Source: JAQGMV01 sp050260255 (GTDB taxonomy: Bacteria; Pseudomonadota; Gammaproteobacteria; Burkholderiales; SG8-41). Taken from it: DNA of 38,120 nucleotides. Shown here piece by piece: positions 8,228-16,855 of this stretch. Within the stretch, counting starts at the first letter, position 1; every line of letters starts with the position of its first letter. The notes under the pieces were generated by a model that had not been told where the DNA came from, did not search any database, and saw only the letters and a list, made by a program, of their open reading frames with translations. The translations under genes and the position numbers were made by a program. Where the stretch lies: contig JBLNBW010000164.1 of the NCBI GenBank assembly GCA_050260255.1, positions 1 through 38,120 of the forward strand, in the 5' to 3' direction.

Positions 8228-9259
8228 ATGGGGCTGGACGCCGGAGTATTGGACGGAAGCACGGACCTCAACGATTTCTATTATTTCGCGAAAATCGTGG
8301 AGCATCGCGGTTTTTCCTCGGCCGCGGAGGCGCTCGGCGTGCCGAAGTCGCGGCTGTCGCGGCGGCTTGCCGCGCTCGAGGCGAGATTGGGCGTGCAGCT
8401 GCTGCAGCGTTCCACCCGCCGGTTCGCGCTGACCGAACCCGGCAATCAGCTCGTGCGGCGCTGCACCGCGATGCTTGCCGAGCTGGAGAGCGGTGTCGCT
8501 GAGCTTTCGGAACTGCGCGCGCATCCGAAAGGAATACTCCGCATCGGATGCTCGCGGAATGCGGCACGCGTGTTCTTGGGTTGCGCGGTCACCGCCTTCC
8601 TCGACCGCTATCCGGACGTCCAGGCGGAAGTGCAGGTGGTGAGCCACGACGTCAATCTGTACGAGCACAATATCGACCTCGTGCTGCGCGTGACGCCATC
8701 GATCGAAAACGGGCGTTACATCGCCAAGCGGCTGTGGCGGTCGCCGCAGCAGCTCGTTGCCTCGCCCGCGTTGCTTGCCCGCTATCCAAGAATCGCCACA
8801 CCGGCCGATCTTGCGGCGCTTCCGACGCTCGATCTCATGACACGACGTACTCACGCCTGGCTGCTGCACGGCCCGGATGGCGCCACAGTGGAGCACGTGC
8901 ACCACCCCCGACTCGTCAGCGACGATCTCGAAGTGCTCCACCAGGCGGCGTTGCGCGGCGCCGGTGTCGCGCGCCTGCCGACACTCGTGTGCGCTCAGGA
9001 CGTCGACAGCGGAGCGCTGTGTCCGGTGCTCAAGAACTGGCACATGGAGCCGCGACAGCTCTACGCGGTGTTCCTGTCGCGTCCCGGCCTCTCTGCTGCC
9101 GCGCGGCTCTTCATCGACTATCTCGGCGAGTGGTTCGAGGCGCAGCCCGACTGGCAGGCTGCGGCGATGAAAGGGCCGCGACGCAGCGACGCTGGAAAGG
9201 CCTCGAAGACCGAATCGAAGTCGACAGCCGAACGAACACGGTCACGCCGCGCGGCATAG
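8228..9259 (+). CDS. LysR-family transcriptional regulator
   Basis: A 343-residue LysR-type regulator. The N-terminal winged helix-turn-helix spans about residues 14-72, with the recognition helix in AAEALGVPKSRLSRRLAALE and the wing LLQRSTRRFALTEPG. The remaining part is the periplasmic-binding-protein-like effector domain, ending in an unusually basic, Ser/Lys/Arg-rich tail of about 30 residues. The start at 8228 is fixed by AGGAGGAG immediately upstream; a much longer open frame on the same register is a shadow of the opposite strand. It is divergent from the Bug-bicupin-Bug operon and 87 nt ahead of the TauD-molybdoenzyme pair, so it may control both. A candidate operator repeats in both upstream regions. 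Confidence 0.94.
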   Translation: MGLDAGVLDGSTDLNDFYYFAKIVEHRGFSSAAEALGVPKSRLSRRLAALEARLGVQLLQRSTRRFALTEPGNQLVRRCTAMLAELESGVAELSELRAHPKGILRIGCSRNAARVFLGCAVTAFLDRYPDVQAEVQVVSHDVNLYEHNIDLVLRVTPSIENGRYIAKRLWRSPQQLVASPALLARYPRIATPADLAALPTLDLMTRRTHAWLLHGPDGATVEHVHHPRLVSDDLEVLHQAALRGAGVARLPTLVCAQDVDSGALCPVLKNWHMEPRQLYAVFLSRPGLSAAARLFIDYLGEWFEAQPDWQAAAMKGPRRSDAGKASKTESKSTAERTRSRRAA

Positions 9260-9266
9260 TGCACCT

Positions 9267-9281
9267 GGGACACAGTGTTGC
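9267..9281. promoter_or_regulatory. Candidate LysR operator, copy 2
   Basis: GGGACACAGTGTTGC matches the 15-mer at 8146 at 12 of 15 positions, including the shared CAGTGTT. It lies 65 nt before the TauD start codon, in the only non-coding gap between LysR and the dioxygenase. The similarity is seen; the role is inferred. Confidence 0.4.
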
Positions 9282-9346
9282 AGTGGCGGTCAGCTTCGCT
9301 GCGCGACAGCGCGGCATAATGATCGCGAAGCGAAGGAGGAGACGAA

Positions 9347-10309
9347 ATGCCGCACGAAGCGCTCGAGGATGCGTCGATCCCCGTCTCGGTGTCGCCGTTC
9401 GACGGAACGTTCGCTGCGGAGGTGCGCTGCGGTGATTTGAAAGCTCTGGACGCGACTGCGGCAGCGGCAGTGCGCCGAGTCTGGCTCGAGCATCCCGTCG
9501 TCCTGTTTCGCGAGCAGACGCTCGCCGACGCCGACCTCGTCGCTTTCGGCCGCTGGTTCGGCGATTTCCAGTATTCGAATCCGCTCGGCAGCCCCCTCGC
9601 CAGGGAAGGCAAGGTAAAGCAGGGGGGACGCAACGAGTCTCTGCCGGAGATCACGGTGGTTTCGAACGTCATCGAGAACGGCGTAGCGCTCGGCGGCCTC
9701 GGCGACGGCGAGGTGGTGTGGCACACCGACATGTCGAGCTTCGAGGCGCCGCCCAACCAGACGATATTGCATGCGCTCGAAGTGCCGGCCGCCGGCGGCT
9801 GCACGAGCTTCGCGAACATGTACGAGGCCTACGACGCGTTGCCGGCATCGCTGAAGGCAACAGCCGACACGCTGCTGTTGAAGCACGATGCGACGATCGA
9901 TGCGGCGGGGTACGTGAGAGCGGCGTATCGCGATGTGCAGACCGACGACCTCGCTGCCTTGCCGGGACGCGTGCATCCGCTCGTGCGCATCCATCCGGAG
10001 ACCGGCCGTCCTTGTCTCTATCTGGGACGCCGGCAGCGCGCCTGCATCGTCGGCCTGCCCGCGACGGAATCGGAGCAGCTGCTCGACGAGCTATGGGCGC
10101 ACGCGACACACGAGCGCTTCACGTGGACTCACCGATGGCGCAAAGGGGACGTGCTGATGTGGGACAACCGCTGCGTCATGCACAGGCGCGAGCCGTTCGA
10201 TGCAAAGGCGAGACGCGTGCTGCACCGTGTGGTGATCAAAGGCAGCGCCCCCTTCGGTGCGGCCCTGCCTCGCAGCGAAATGAACAACAAGGATGGAGTG
10301 ACATGCTGA
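9347..10309 (+). CDS. TauD/TfdA-family 2-oxoglutarate-dependent dioxygenase
   Basis: A 320-residue Fe(II)/2-oxoglutarate dioxygenase. The iron facial triad is visible: His126 and Asp128 in VVWHTDMS, and His279 in WDNRCVMHRR. The 2-oxoglutarate-binding arginine should be Arg289 or Arg290 in AKARRVLHR. Members hydroxylate compounds such as taurine, alkylsulfonates, sulfate esters or 2,4-D, often releasing sulfite or a phenol; this substrate is unknown. The ATG at 9347 follows GGAGGAGACGAA. The gene overlaps the molybdoenzyme by 7 bp, so the two are co-translated and probably act on the same compound or pathway. LysR lies directly upstream on the same strand. Confidence 0.92.
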   Translation: MPHEALEDASIPVSVSPFDGTFAAEVRCGDLKALDATAAAAVRRVWLEHPVVLFREQTLADADLVAFGRWFGDFQYSNPLGSPLAREGKVKQGGRNESLPEITVVSNVIENGVALGGLGDGEVVWHTDMSSFEAPPNQTILHALEVPAAGGCTSFANMYEAYDALPASLKATADTLLLKHDATIDAAGYVRAAYRDVQTDDLAALPGRVHPLVRIHPETGRPCLYLGRRQRACIVGLPATESEQLLDELWAHATHERFTWTHRWRKGDVLMWDNRCVMHRREPFDAKARRVLHRVVIKGSAPFGAALPRSEMNNKDGVTC

Positions 10310-12639
10310 CCTCGACGCATTGGGGTGTGTACGACGTCGCCGTCGAAGGCGGCCGCATCGTCGGTATCAAGCCGTTCGAGCGCGATCCGGATCCCTCGCC
10401 GATCGGGCTCTCGCTGCCGGCGGCGGTGACCGGGCCGCTGCGCATACGACAACCCGCGATACGCGCGAGCTATCTCAAGTACGGCCCCGGAGCCGCACGC
10501 GACAAACGGGGCGGCGAACCGTTCGTCGAAGTGTCGTGGGACGAAGCGCTCGATATCGTTGCGCGTGATCTGCGGCGCGTGATCGCGGAGCACGGCAACA
10601 GCGCGATCTTCGCGGGCTCGTACGGCTGGTCCAGTGCCGGACGCTTCCACCACGCGCAAAGCCAGGTGCACCGCTTCATGAATGCGCTCGGCGGCTACGT
10701 CGCCCATCTCGGCACGTACAGCCTGGGCGCCGCCCGTACGCTGCTGCCGCACATCCTGATGGACATGGACGCCATGCGCGCGCAGCAGACGGCCTGGGTA
10801 CAGCTCGAACGGCATTGCGAGCTTCTCGTCGCGTTCGGCGGCATACCGACCAAGAACACGCAAGTGAACGGCGGCGGTGCGAGCCAGCATGAAGTAAAGC
10901 CCATGCTCAAGCGCCTCGCCGCAGCCGGCGTGAAATTCGTCAACGTCTCGCCGATCCGCCACGACCTCGCCGATGCGCCCGGCGCGGAGTGGATTCCGAT
11001 ACGGCCCAACACCGACGCGGCGTTCATGCTGGCGCTCGCGCACACCTGGATTGCCGAGAATCGGCACGATCGCAGCTTCCTCGACCGCTACTGCACCGGC
11101 TTCGACGAGTTCCGGCGCTACGTCATCGGCGAGACCGACGGCATTGCGAAAGACGCGCGATGGGCGGCCGGGATCTGCGACGTCCCGGCGGACTCGATCG
11201 TCGCGCTCGCGCGGCGCATGGCCGATGCCCGAACGATGATCAGCGTTGCATGGGCGTTGCAGCGAGGCGATCACGGCGAGCAGCCGTACTGGCTCGGCAT
11301 CACGCTCGCGGCGCTGCTGGGGCAGATCGGCACGCCCGGCGGCGGCTTCGCGCTCTCCTACGGATCGGTTAACGTCGAGGGTGCGAACGCGCGGCCGTTC
11401 TCCGGACCGGTATTGCCGCAGGGCGACAATGCGGTGAAGACGCCGATACCGGTCGCGCGCATCGCCGACATGCTGGAAAATCCCGGCGGTCAGTACGAGT
11501 TCAACGGCAAGCGGCGCACCTACCCCGATATCCGGCTCATCTACTGGGCGGGCGGCAATCCGTTTCATCATCATCAGGATCTGAATCGGCTGCTGCGCGC
11601 ATGGCGCCGGCCGGAGACCATCGTCGTCAACGAGCAGTACTGGAATGCGAACGCGAAGATGGCCGACGTCGTGCTGCCGGCGACGACGATGCTGGAACGC
11701 GACGACATCGGTTGCAGCGCGCGCGACCGCTTCATGATCGCGATGAAGCGCGCGATCGACCCGGTCGGCGAGGCGCGCGACGATTACGACATATTCACCG
11801 CGCTTTCCGACCGGCTCGGCACCCGGCAGCGATTCACCGAAGGCCGCAGCGCCGCCGCATGGCTGCGGCATCTCTACGACGTCGCACGGGAGCGCGCACG
11901 CAAATTCGATCTCGAGCTGCCCGCCTTCGAAGCGTTCTGGTCGGAGGGCTATGTGGAAATGCCGCCGCCCGATGAGCCAGCGATCATGCTGAAGTCCTTT
12001 CGCGAGGATCCGGAACGGCACAAGCTCCCCACGCCGTCCGGCAAGATCGAGATCTTTTCATCCACCATCGCATCGTTCGGCTACGACGACTGCTACGGCC
12101 ATCCGGCGTGGTTCGAGCCGAGCGAGTGGCTGGGTTCTCCGCTCGCGAGCCGCTACCCGCTGCACCTCATCTCGCATCAACCCGCCACGCGCCTGCACAG
12201 CCAATACGATCATGGCAGCGTCAGCCGCTCGTCGAAGATCCAAGAGCGCGAAGCGATGACCATGCATCCTCGTGACGCCGCCGCCCGCGGCCTGAAAGCC
12301 GGGGATCTCGTGCGCGTCTACAACGATCGGGGCGCGTGCCTGAGTGGTCTGCGCATCGATGACGGCGTGAAACCCGGCGTGGTCGTACTGCCGACCGGGG
12401 CTTGGTACGATCCCCTCGTACCGGGCGAGATCGGCACGCTGGAGAAGCACGGCAACCCGAACGTTCTGACGCTCGACAAAGGAACGTCCAAACTGACACA
12501 GGGCTGCAGCGCGCATACGGTGCTCGTCGAAGTCGAAAAATTCGTCGGCGATCCGCCGCCGATCACCGCGTTCGACCCGCCACCGTTCATCACACGCGAA
12601 AAACTGGACGCGCAGGACGGCAAACGCGGTGCGGCATGA
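10303..12639 (+). CDS. Molybdopterin oxidoreductase of the biotin sulfoxide/DMSO reductase type
   Basis: A 778-residue molybdenum enzyme with bis-molybdopterin guanine dinucleotide cofactor. The start THWGVYDVAVEGGRIVGI and the absence of an N-terminal four-cysteine iron-sulfur motif place it in the DMSO/TMAO/biotin-sulfoxide reductase branch. Ser111 in YGWSSAGRFHH sits where this branch has its molybdenum-ligating serine. Cofactor-binding segments include YWAGGNPFHHHQDLNRL and the C-terminal domain with HLISHQPATRLHSQYDHG. No twin-arginine leader is present, so it is likely cytoplasmic, as is BisC. The ATG at 10303 follows GGAGTGAC and overlaps the dioxygenase stop. S-oxide or N-oxide reduction is the family expectation; the substrate is not established. 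Confidence 0.93.
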   Translation: MLTSTHWGVYDVAVEGGRIVGIKPFERDPDPSPIGLSLPAAVTGPLRIRQPAIRASYLKYGPGAARDKRGGEPFVEVSWDEALDIVARDLRRVIAEHGNSAIFAGSYGWSSAGRFHHAQSQVHRFMNALGGYVAHLGTYSLGAARTLLPHILMDMDAMRAQQTAWVQLERHCELLVAFGGIPTKNTQVNGGGASQHEVKPMLKRLAAAGVKFVNVSPIRHDLADAPGAEWIPIRPNTDAAFMLALAHTWIAENRHDRSFLDRYCTGFDEFRRYVIGETDGIAKDARWAAGICDVPADSIVALARRMADARTMISVAWALQRGDHGEQPYWLGITLAALLGQIGTPGGGFALSYGSVNVEGANARPFSGPVLPQGDNAVKTPIPVARIADMLENPGGQYEFNGKRRTYPDIRLIYWAGGNPFHHHQDLNRLLRAWRRPETIVVNEQYWNANAKMADVVLPATTMLERDDIGCSARDRFMIAMKRAIDPVGEARDDYDIFTALSDRLGTRQRFTEGRSAAAWLRHLYDVARERARKFDLELPAFEAFWSEGYVEMPPPDEPAIMLKSFREDPERHKLPTPSGKIEIFSSTIASFGYDDCYGHPAWFEPSEWLGSPLASRYPLHLISHQPATRLHSQYDHGSVSRSSKIQEREAMTMHPRDAAARGLKAGDLVRVYNDRGACLSGLRIDDGVKPGVVVLPTGAWYDPLVPGEIGTLEKHGNPNVLTLDKGTSKLTQGCSAHTVLVEVEKFVGDPPPITAFDPPPFITREKLDAQDGKRGAA

Positions 12640-12672
12640 TGTCGTTTTCGGCAGAGGCGATCACGACGAACC

Positions 12673-12971
12673 TTAATTGGCCGCCGATAAGTCCACGATC
12701 CGCGGCTCGTGACCGGTCGCGGTGAGAAGCTTTCACGAATCGAACCTCACGCTCGCGACCGTTCACCAGCGCCAACAACCTCACCGAGCCGGGGGGTGAT
12801 GCCGAGATAGCGCTCGAGCCGCTCGGGTGAAGCAAAGCTCAAATGCCCGACACCGAGCGCCTCTCCGAGCGCGTTGAGCTCCACCGGCCGCTGCGCTGGC
12901 GCCGTCACGAGAAAGTGCTGCGCGCCCTTCTTGTTGCAGAGAAACCGGTTCTTCGTCTTCGCACCGGGCAC
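12673..12971 (-). pseudogene. Decayed prolyl-tRNA deacylase (ProX/YbaK-like)
   Basis: Three pieces of one protein family lie in order on the minus strand but in three frames. From 12971, PGAKTKNRFLCNKKGA and LGVGHLSFASPERLERYLGITP match the core of ProX/YbaK editing domains, which hydrolyse mischarged tRNA. The match then continues in another frame as GSVRLLALVNGREREVRF. The typical end, LLTATGHEPRIVDL, follows in the third frame and stops at 12673-12675. About 30-40 N-terminal residues are missing: the frame meets a stop just before IVPGAK, and a dispersed repeat begins about 54 nt beyond. An internal stretch before the C-terminus is also lost. It is a genuine remnant, no longer able to give a full protein. 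Confidence 0.75.
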
Positions 12972-13024
12972 GATTTACCGGATTGAGGCGAAAAAGCGGG
13001 TCGTTCTTATCTTGTTTATCCTGG

Positions 13025-13059
13025 TTAATCCTGTCCATTTTTGTTTTCGAGACCGCTTG
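13025..13059 (+). repeat. Dispersed intergenic repeat, family 1, copy 1
   Basis: TTAATCCTGTCCATTT then TTGTTTTCGAGACCGCTTG recurs at 17433-17467 in the same orientation, differing by a few bases and one indel. The copy lies close to the broken N-terminal end of the ProX remnant, between that remnant and the MFS gene. Confidence 0.7.
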
Positions 13060-13232
13060 CAGTCAGACCGCTGGGAACGTGTCTCTGCGATGCGTGCGGA
13101 ACAACGAAGGCCATCTGAGCGGCAAACTCCACACCGCCGAGACCGCACTTGGCATATCATCGCCAGGCGCTTTGCGCACGCCGGCGGCCTGTCGCGTCGA
13201 CGGTCATATAAAAACAACCTTCGATCCACACC

Positions 13233-14465
13233 ATGCAACGGCTCCTCGCCCGACTTGCGGGCATGCAGCAGTTTGCCGCGCTCCACCATCGCGGCTTTCG
13301 CCTCCTCTGGACCGCGACACTGCTCTCCTCCACCGCGCGTTGGGCGGACGTGGTGGTGCTCGGCTGGCTCACGCTCGACCTGACGGCTTCACCCCTCATG
13401 GTGGGCATCGTGACGGCGAGCCGCATGGCGGGCTACGTCGCGGCACCGTTCATGGGCGTGATCGCCGATCGCGTCGACCGGCGCCTGCTGCTGATCATCG
13501 CGTCGCTCGTCAACCTCGCGACGGCCACCATCACCCTGCTCCTCTTCGTAACGGGTTATCTGCAGCTCTGGCATCTCGTCGTGCTCGCCGTCGTGAGCAG
13601 CCTCACGTGGTCGCTCGATCACCCGACGCGCCAGGCCTTTGTGCCCGACCTCGTGGGCAAGGATCGCCTCGCCAACGCAATTGCGCTCAACTCGGTCGCC
13701 GTAGAGACGACGGTGGTCGTCGGCCCCGGCCTCGGCGGCCTGCTGATTCCGGCATTCGGCATGGCCGGCGCGTACGGACTCATCGCCGGCATGTATGTGC
13801 TCGACGTGGCGGTTCTCCTGAGGCTGAAGGACGCGAGACAGACGACAACAGCCGCGCACGAGTCGCCGGTCAAAAGCCTTATCGGCGGTTTGCGTTACGT
13901 GCGGAGCAATCAGACGGTCCTCGTGCTGCTGCTGATCGCCGGCCTGTTCAACCTCTTTGCGGCCCCATACCGCTATGCATTCCTGCCGGTGTTCGCGCGC
14001 TACATCCTGGACACCGGGCCGGCGGGTTACGGCATGCTGACCGCCATGGCCGGCGTCGGCGGTCTCACATCCGGATTCCTGGTCATCGCTCTCGGCAATT
14101 TCCGGCACAAGGGCGCGCTGCTCGTGTTCGCGACTTTCGCCTTGCCGACGTCCCTGCTGCTGTTCGCGGTCTCGACGTCGTATCCGCTGTCGCTCGCGCT
14201 CGTGTTCGTCGCCGGTCTGACCCAGGCGATGACGTGGACGCTGATCGCCACGCTGATCCTCGGTCACACGGCCCAGTCGATGCGCGGCCGCGTGATGGGA
14301 CTGCGCACCGGCGTGATCATCACCTTGCCGGTCGGCAATCTCGTCGCGGGCGCCATCGCCGAACGGTTCGGTCCGCCGATCGCCCAGGGTGCTTACGCGG
14401 CGGCGGCAGCGATGTTGATGCTGCTTATCCTGATCCGCGTGCCCGGGCTGCGGAGGTTGGAGTGA
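13233..14465 (+). CDS. MFS transporter (MFS_3/EntS-like exporter)
   Basis: A 410-residue major facilitator with about twelve hydrophobic segments and a short central hydrophilic loop (about residues 193-212). The motif GVIADRVDRRLLL near residues 74-87 is the signature loop between helices 2 and 3. Overall pattern, including a start with FRLLWTATLLSS, resembles the EntS/multidrug exporter group, so export of a small molecule is more likely than uptake; the substrate is unknown. The ATG at 13233 has no good Shine-Dalgarno; another in-frame ATG ten codons on is no better, so the exact start is uncertain. It stands alone, following the ProX remnant and convergent with the second TauD gene. Confidence 0.9.
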   Translation: MQRLLARLAGMQQFAALHHRGFRLLWTATLLSSTARWADVVVLGWLTLDLTASPLMVGIVTASRMAGYVAAPFMGVIADRVDRRLLLIIASLVNLATATITLLLFVTGYLQLWHLVVLAVVSSLTWSLDHPTRQAFVPDLVGKDRLANAIALNSVAVETTVVVGPGLGGLLIPAFGMAGAYGLIAGMYVLDVAVLLRLKDARQTTTAAHESPVKSLIGGLRYVRSNQTVLVLLLIAGLFNLFAAPYRYAFLPVFARYILDTGPAGYGMLTAMAGVGGLTSGFLVIALGNFRHKGALLVFATFALPTSLLLFAVSTSYPLSLALVFVAGLTQAMTWTLIATLILGHTAQSMRGRVMGLRTGVIITLPVGNLVAGAIAERFGPPIAQGAYAAAAAMLMLLILIRVPGLRRLE

Positions 14466-14582
14466 GTCGCGAAAGGCAACGAAAGCTTCAACCGGAGGAG
14501 TAAAGACGCGCGGATGGACTGCACTGGCGACTGACGATCGCGGAAAGCGCCGCACCATGGATGTCCCGCTCTTCCCGACTGA

Positions 14583-14658
14583 TTTTTCCTTCGCGTCCTT
14601 GGCGTCCTTCCCGTAAAGCCTTTGCGCTCCGCGTCCTTTGCCGCCTTTGTGGTAAAGC
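14583..14658 (+). repeat. Two tandem units of dispersed repeat, family 2
   Basis: Two imperfect units (about 14583-14619 and 14620-14658) share GCGTCCTT and end in GTAAAGC. They fill the gap between the convergent MFS and TauD genes. A related copy in opposite orientation lies at 15716-15745, on the other side of the TauD gene. Confidence 0.6.
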
Positions 14659-14660
14659 TT

Positions 14661-15521
14661 TTAAAAAGGCACCGTCCCGTCTATCGTCGTCCGCTCCATC
14701 CGCCGGCGCAGCGGCAACGCGTAATCGACGATCGCGCGATGCTGCGTGGCGCAGTTGTCCCAGAACAGCAGGTCGCCGACTTCCCACTTGTGCGTGTAGA
14801 TGAACTCCGGCCGCACGATGTGGGCAAACAGCTCGGCGAGCAGCGTCTGGCTTTCCTCGTCGCTCATGCCGACGATCTTCGTCGTGTACGCCTCGTTCAC
14901 GAACAGGCATTTCTTGCCGGTGTACGGATGCGTGCGGACGGCCGGGTGTTCCATCGGTGGCGTCTTCTCCCGCTGCTCCTCGGTGAGCGGCGGGCGCTTC
15001 TTGCCCATCCGTTCGCGCGAATAGCCGTACTCGAAGGAATTGACGGCGCGGCGCCCTTCGAGCTTCTTCTTGGTCTCTTCCGGCAGCGCGTTGTAGGCGG
15101 TGGTCATGCTGGAGAACAGCGTGTTGCCGTAGGTGACGCCATCCTTCACCGGCACTTCCTTCGCGTAGAGCAATGAGCCGCGGCTCGGCTTCTCGACGTA
15201 GCACAGATCGGAGTGCCAGAAGTAGCCGGCATCCTCGCTGCCGATGGGCTTGCCGTTCTCGATCACGTTCGAGACGTTGTAGATCTCGGGATAGCCGGGC
15301 CGGCACTTGTCCGTGCGCACGTGGCGCTCGAGGTCGCCGAAGCGGCGGCTGAACGCGATGTGCTGCTCGGCGGTTATGTCCTGACGCTTGAACACGATCA
15401 CCTCGCGCTCGTGCAGGACGTTCGCGATGCGAGCGAAGTCGTCGTCGCTGACCGGCTGCGACAGGTCGATGCCGGTGATCTCGGCGCCGAGCACGGCGTC
15501 GGAATGTCGTACGGAAAACAC
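14661..15521 (-). CDS. TauD/TfdA-family dioxygenase (second copy)
   Basis: A 286-residue Fe(II)/2-oxoglutarate dioxygenase. His103 and Asp105 in YFWHSDLC and His261 in NCATQHRA form the iron triad; the arginines of RRRMERTT supply the 2-oxoglutarate contact. I chose GTG at 15521 because AGGAGGA lies 10 nt before it and because the family begins just before the LGAEITGIDLSQ strand; an in-frame ATG at 15665 would add 48 residues without similarity to the family. It is only distantly related to the dioxygenase at 9347 (shared motifs, different spacing and inserts such as the charged segment around residues 150-180). It has no operon partner: it faces MFS, and the SPFH gene downstream of its start reads the same way after 269 nt. 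Confidence 0.9.
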   Translation of the reverse strand: MFSVRHSDAVLGAEITGIDLSQPVSDDDFARIANVLHEREVIVFKRQDITAEQHIAFSRRFGDLERHVRTDKCRPGYPEIYNVSNVIENGKPIGSEDAGYFWHSDLCYVEKPSRGSLLYAKEVPVKDGVTYGNTLFSSMTTAYNALPEETKKKLEGRRAVNSFEYGYSRERMGKKRPPLTEEQREKTPPMEHPAVRTHPYTGKKCLFVNEAYTTKIVGMSDEESQTLLAELFAHIVRPEFIYTHKWEVGDLLFWDNCATQHRAIVDYALPLRRRMERTTIDGTVPF

Positions 15522-15715
15522 GCTGCTCTTCTCCTCCTGAATTTCGCCTGGGGCAGTAAATGAAGTGCGATGCGGACTACCGGTGTGGAAGATCGTCGAA
15601 TCGCGGCGAAGAGATATTACTGGGAAATCGGCACGCGGAAACTCATGTGTCCGCATGGCGGACACGAATGGCCAACGATGTTGCGTCGACTGTGATAAGG
15701 CATTACGACGTGAAA

Positions 15716-15745
15716 CCTTTACTGCGAAGGCACGAAGGACGGGAC
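15716..15745 (-). repeat. Dispersed repeat, family 2, inverted copy
   Basis: On the minus strand this reads CGTCCTTCGTGCCTTCGCAG then TAAAGG, close to the units at 14583-14658. The two sets point towards each other and flank the TauD gene. Confidence 0.55.
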
Positions 15746-15790
15746 AAGCCTGAGAACATTTTTTGTCTTCACGGCCCCCAGGCTTTAAGC

Positions 15791-16786
15791 TTATTTGCCG
15801 GCTGCTGCGCCGGTACCCCGCACGCCGTCGAGCACCGTCATCGCCGATGATACGAGGCTTGCGACATCCGATACATTCGACGGAACGATGAGGGTGTTGT
15901 TCGTCTTCGCGAGGTTGGAGAACGCGTCGACGTACAGCTCCGCAACCTTGAGGTTTGCTGCGCTCGCCCCGCCGGGCTCGCTCAACGCGCCGGCCACGGC
16001 GCGCACGGCCGCGGCGTTTGCCTCGGCGATGAGGCGCAGAGCGGCCGCCTCGCCTTCCGCCTTGTTGATCGCCGCCGTCTTCTCGCCTTCGGAGCGGAGG
16101 ATGAAAGACTGCTTCTGGCCATCGGCGAGGTTGATCTCTTCCTGTCGCTGGCCTTCCGATTTCGCGATCAGCGCCCGTTTTTCGCGCTCGGCGGTGATCT
16201 GGGCCTGCATTGCGCGCAGGATCGATTCAGGCGGCGTCAGATTCTTGATCTCGTAGCGCATCACTTTCACGCCCCATGTACGTCCGGCTTCGTCCAGCAC
16301 GGCGACCACTTGCTTGTTGATCTCGTCGCGGCTTTCGAAGGTGCGGTCGAGCTCCATCTTGCCGATCTCGGAGCGCAGTGTCGTCTGAGCGAGCTGCGTG
16401 ATGGCGGTGATGTAGTCCGAGGAGCCGTAGGACGCGAGCCGGGGATCGGTCACCTGGTAGTAGATGATGCCGTCCACGCCCAGCTGAGTGTTGTCCTTCG
16501 TGATGCAAACCTGCTCGGGCACGTCGAGCGGCACCTCCTTCAGCGAATGGCGATAGGCGACGCGATCGATGAACGGCATGATGACGTTGAGCCCGGGCTC
16601 GAGGTTGCGGTGGAATCTTCCCAGGCGCTCCACGACCCAGGCCTGCTGCTGCGGCACGACGCGGATCGACTCGACGACGAACGCGATGCCGAGCGCAATG
16701 ACGAAGAACGGGATCGAATACGAGGCAAAGCCCGTGAAAGCGAGCAGCACCGACAGTACCGTGACAACGACGATCTTGATGAACAT
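15791..16786 (-). CDS. SPFH/band 7 (stomatin-like, QmcA-type) membrane protein
   Basis: A 331-residue stomatin-family protein. Residues about 3-40 are hydrophobic and anchor it in the inner membrane, followed by the band 7 domain beginning RVVPQQQAWVVERLGRFHR and containing LDVPEQVCITKDN. Residues about 195-260 form the long Ala/Glu-rich helix with EREKRALIAKSEGQRQEEIN, typical of oligomerising SPFH proteins. These proteins form large membrane rings linked to membrane domain organisation and protease control. The ATG at 16786 follows GGGAGGAT; the frame extends upstream without support. The NfeD gene lies 69 nt upstream on the same strand, the usual operon arrangement of this pair. Confidence 0.94.
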   Translation of the reverse strand: MFIKIVVVTVLSVLLAFTGFASYSIPFFVIALGIAFVVESIRVVPQQQAWVVERLGRFHRNLEPGLNVIMPFIDRVAYRHSLKEVPLDVPEQVCITKDNTQLGVDGIIYYQVTDPRLASYGSSDYITAITQLAQTTLRSEIGKMELDRTFESRDEINKQVVAVLDEAGRTWGVKVMRYEIKNLTPPESILRAMQAQITAEREKRALIAKSEGQRQEEINLADGQKQSFILRSEGEKTAAINKAEGEAAALRLIAEANAAAVRAVAGALSEPGGASAANLKVAELYVDAFSNLAKTNNTLIVPSNVSDVASLVSSAMTVLDGVRGTGAAAGK

Positions 16787-16855
16787 CGCGATCCTCCCTT
16801 CTTTTTGTTGTTTTCCGCGCCTCCACCGAAGAGGCAAGACATCAGTCGCTGCGCC

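Noticed and set aside
12983..14503. 506-codon plus-strand frame
   Set aside because: It overlaps the MFS transporter in another frame and lacks hydrophobic or domain structure; the MFS frame shows clear membrane helices.
14661..15665. Longer TauD start at ATG 15665
   Set aside because: The extra 48 residues have no family similarity, and a strong AGGAGGA precedes the GTG at 15521.
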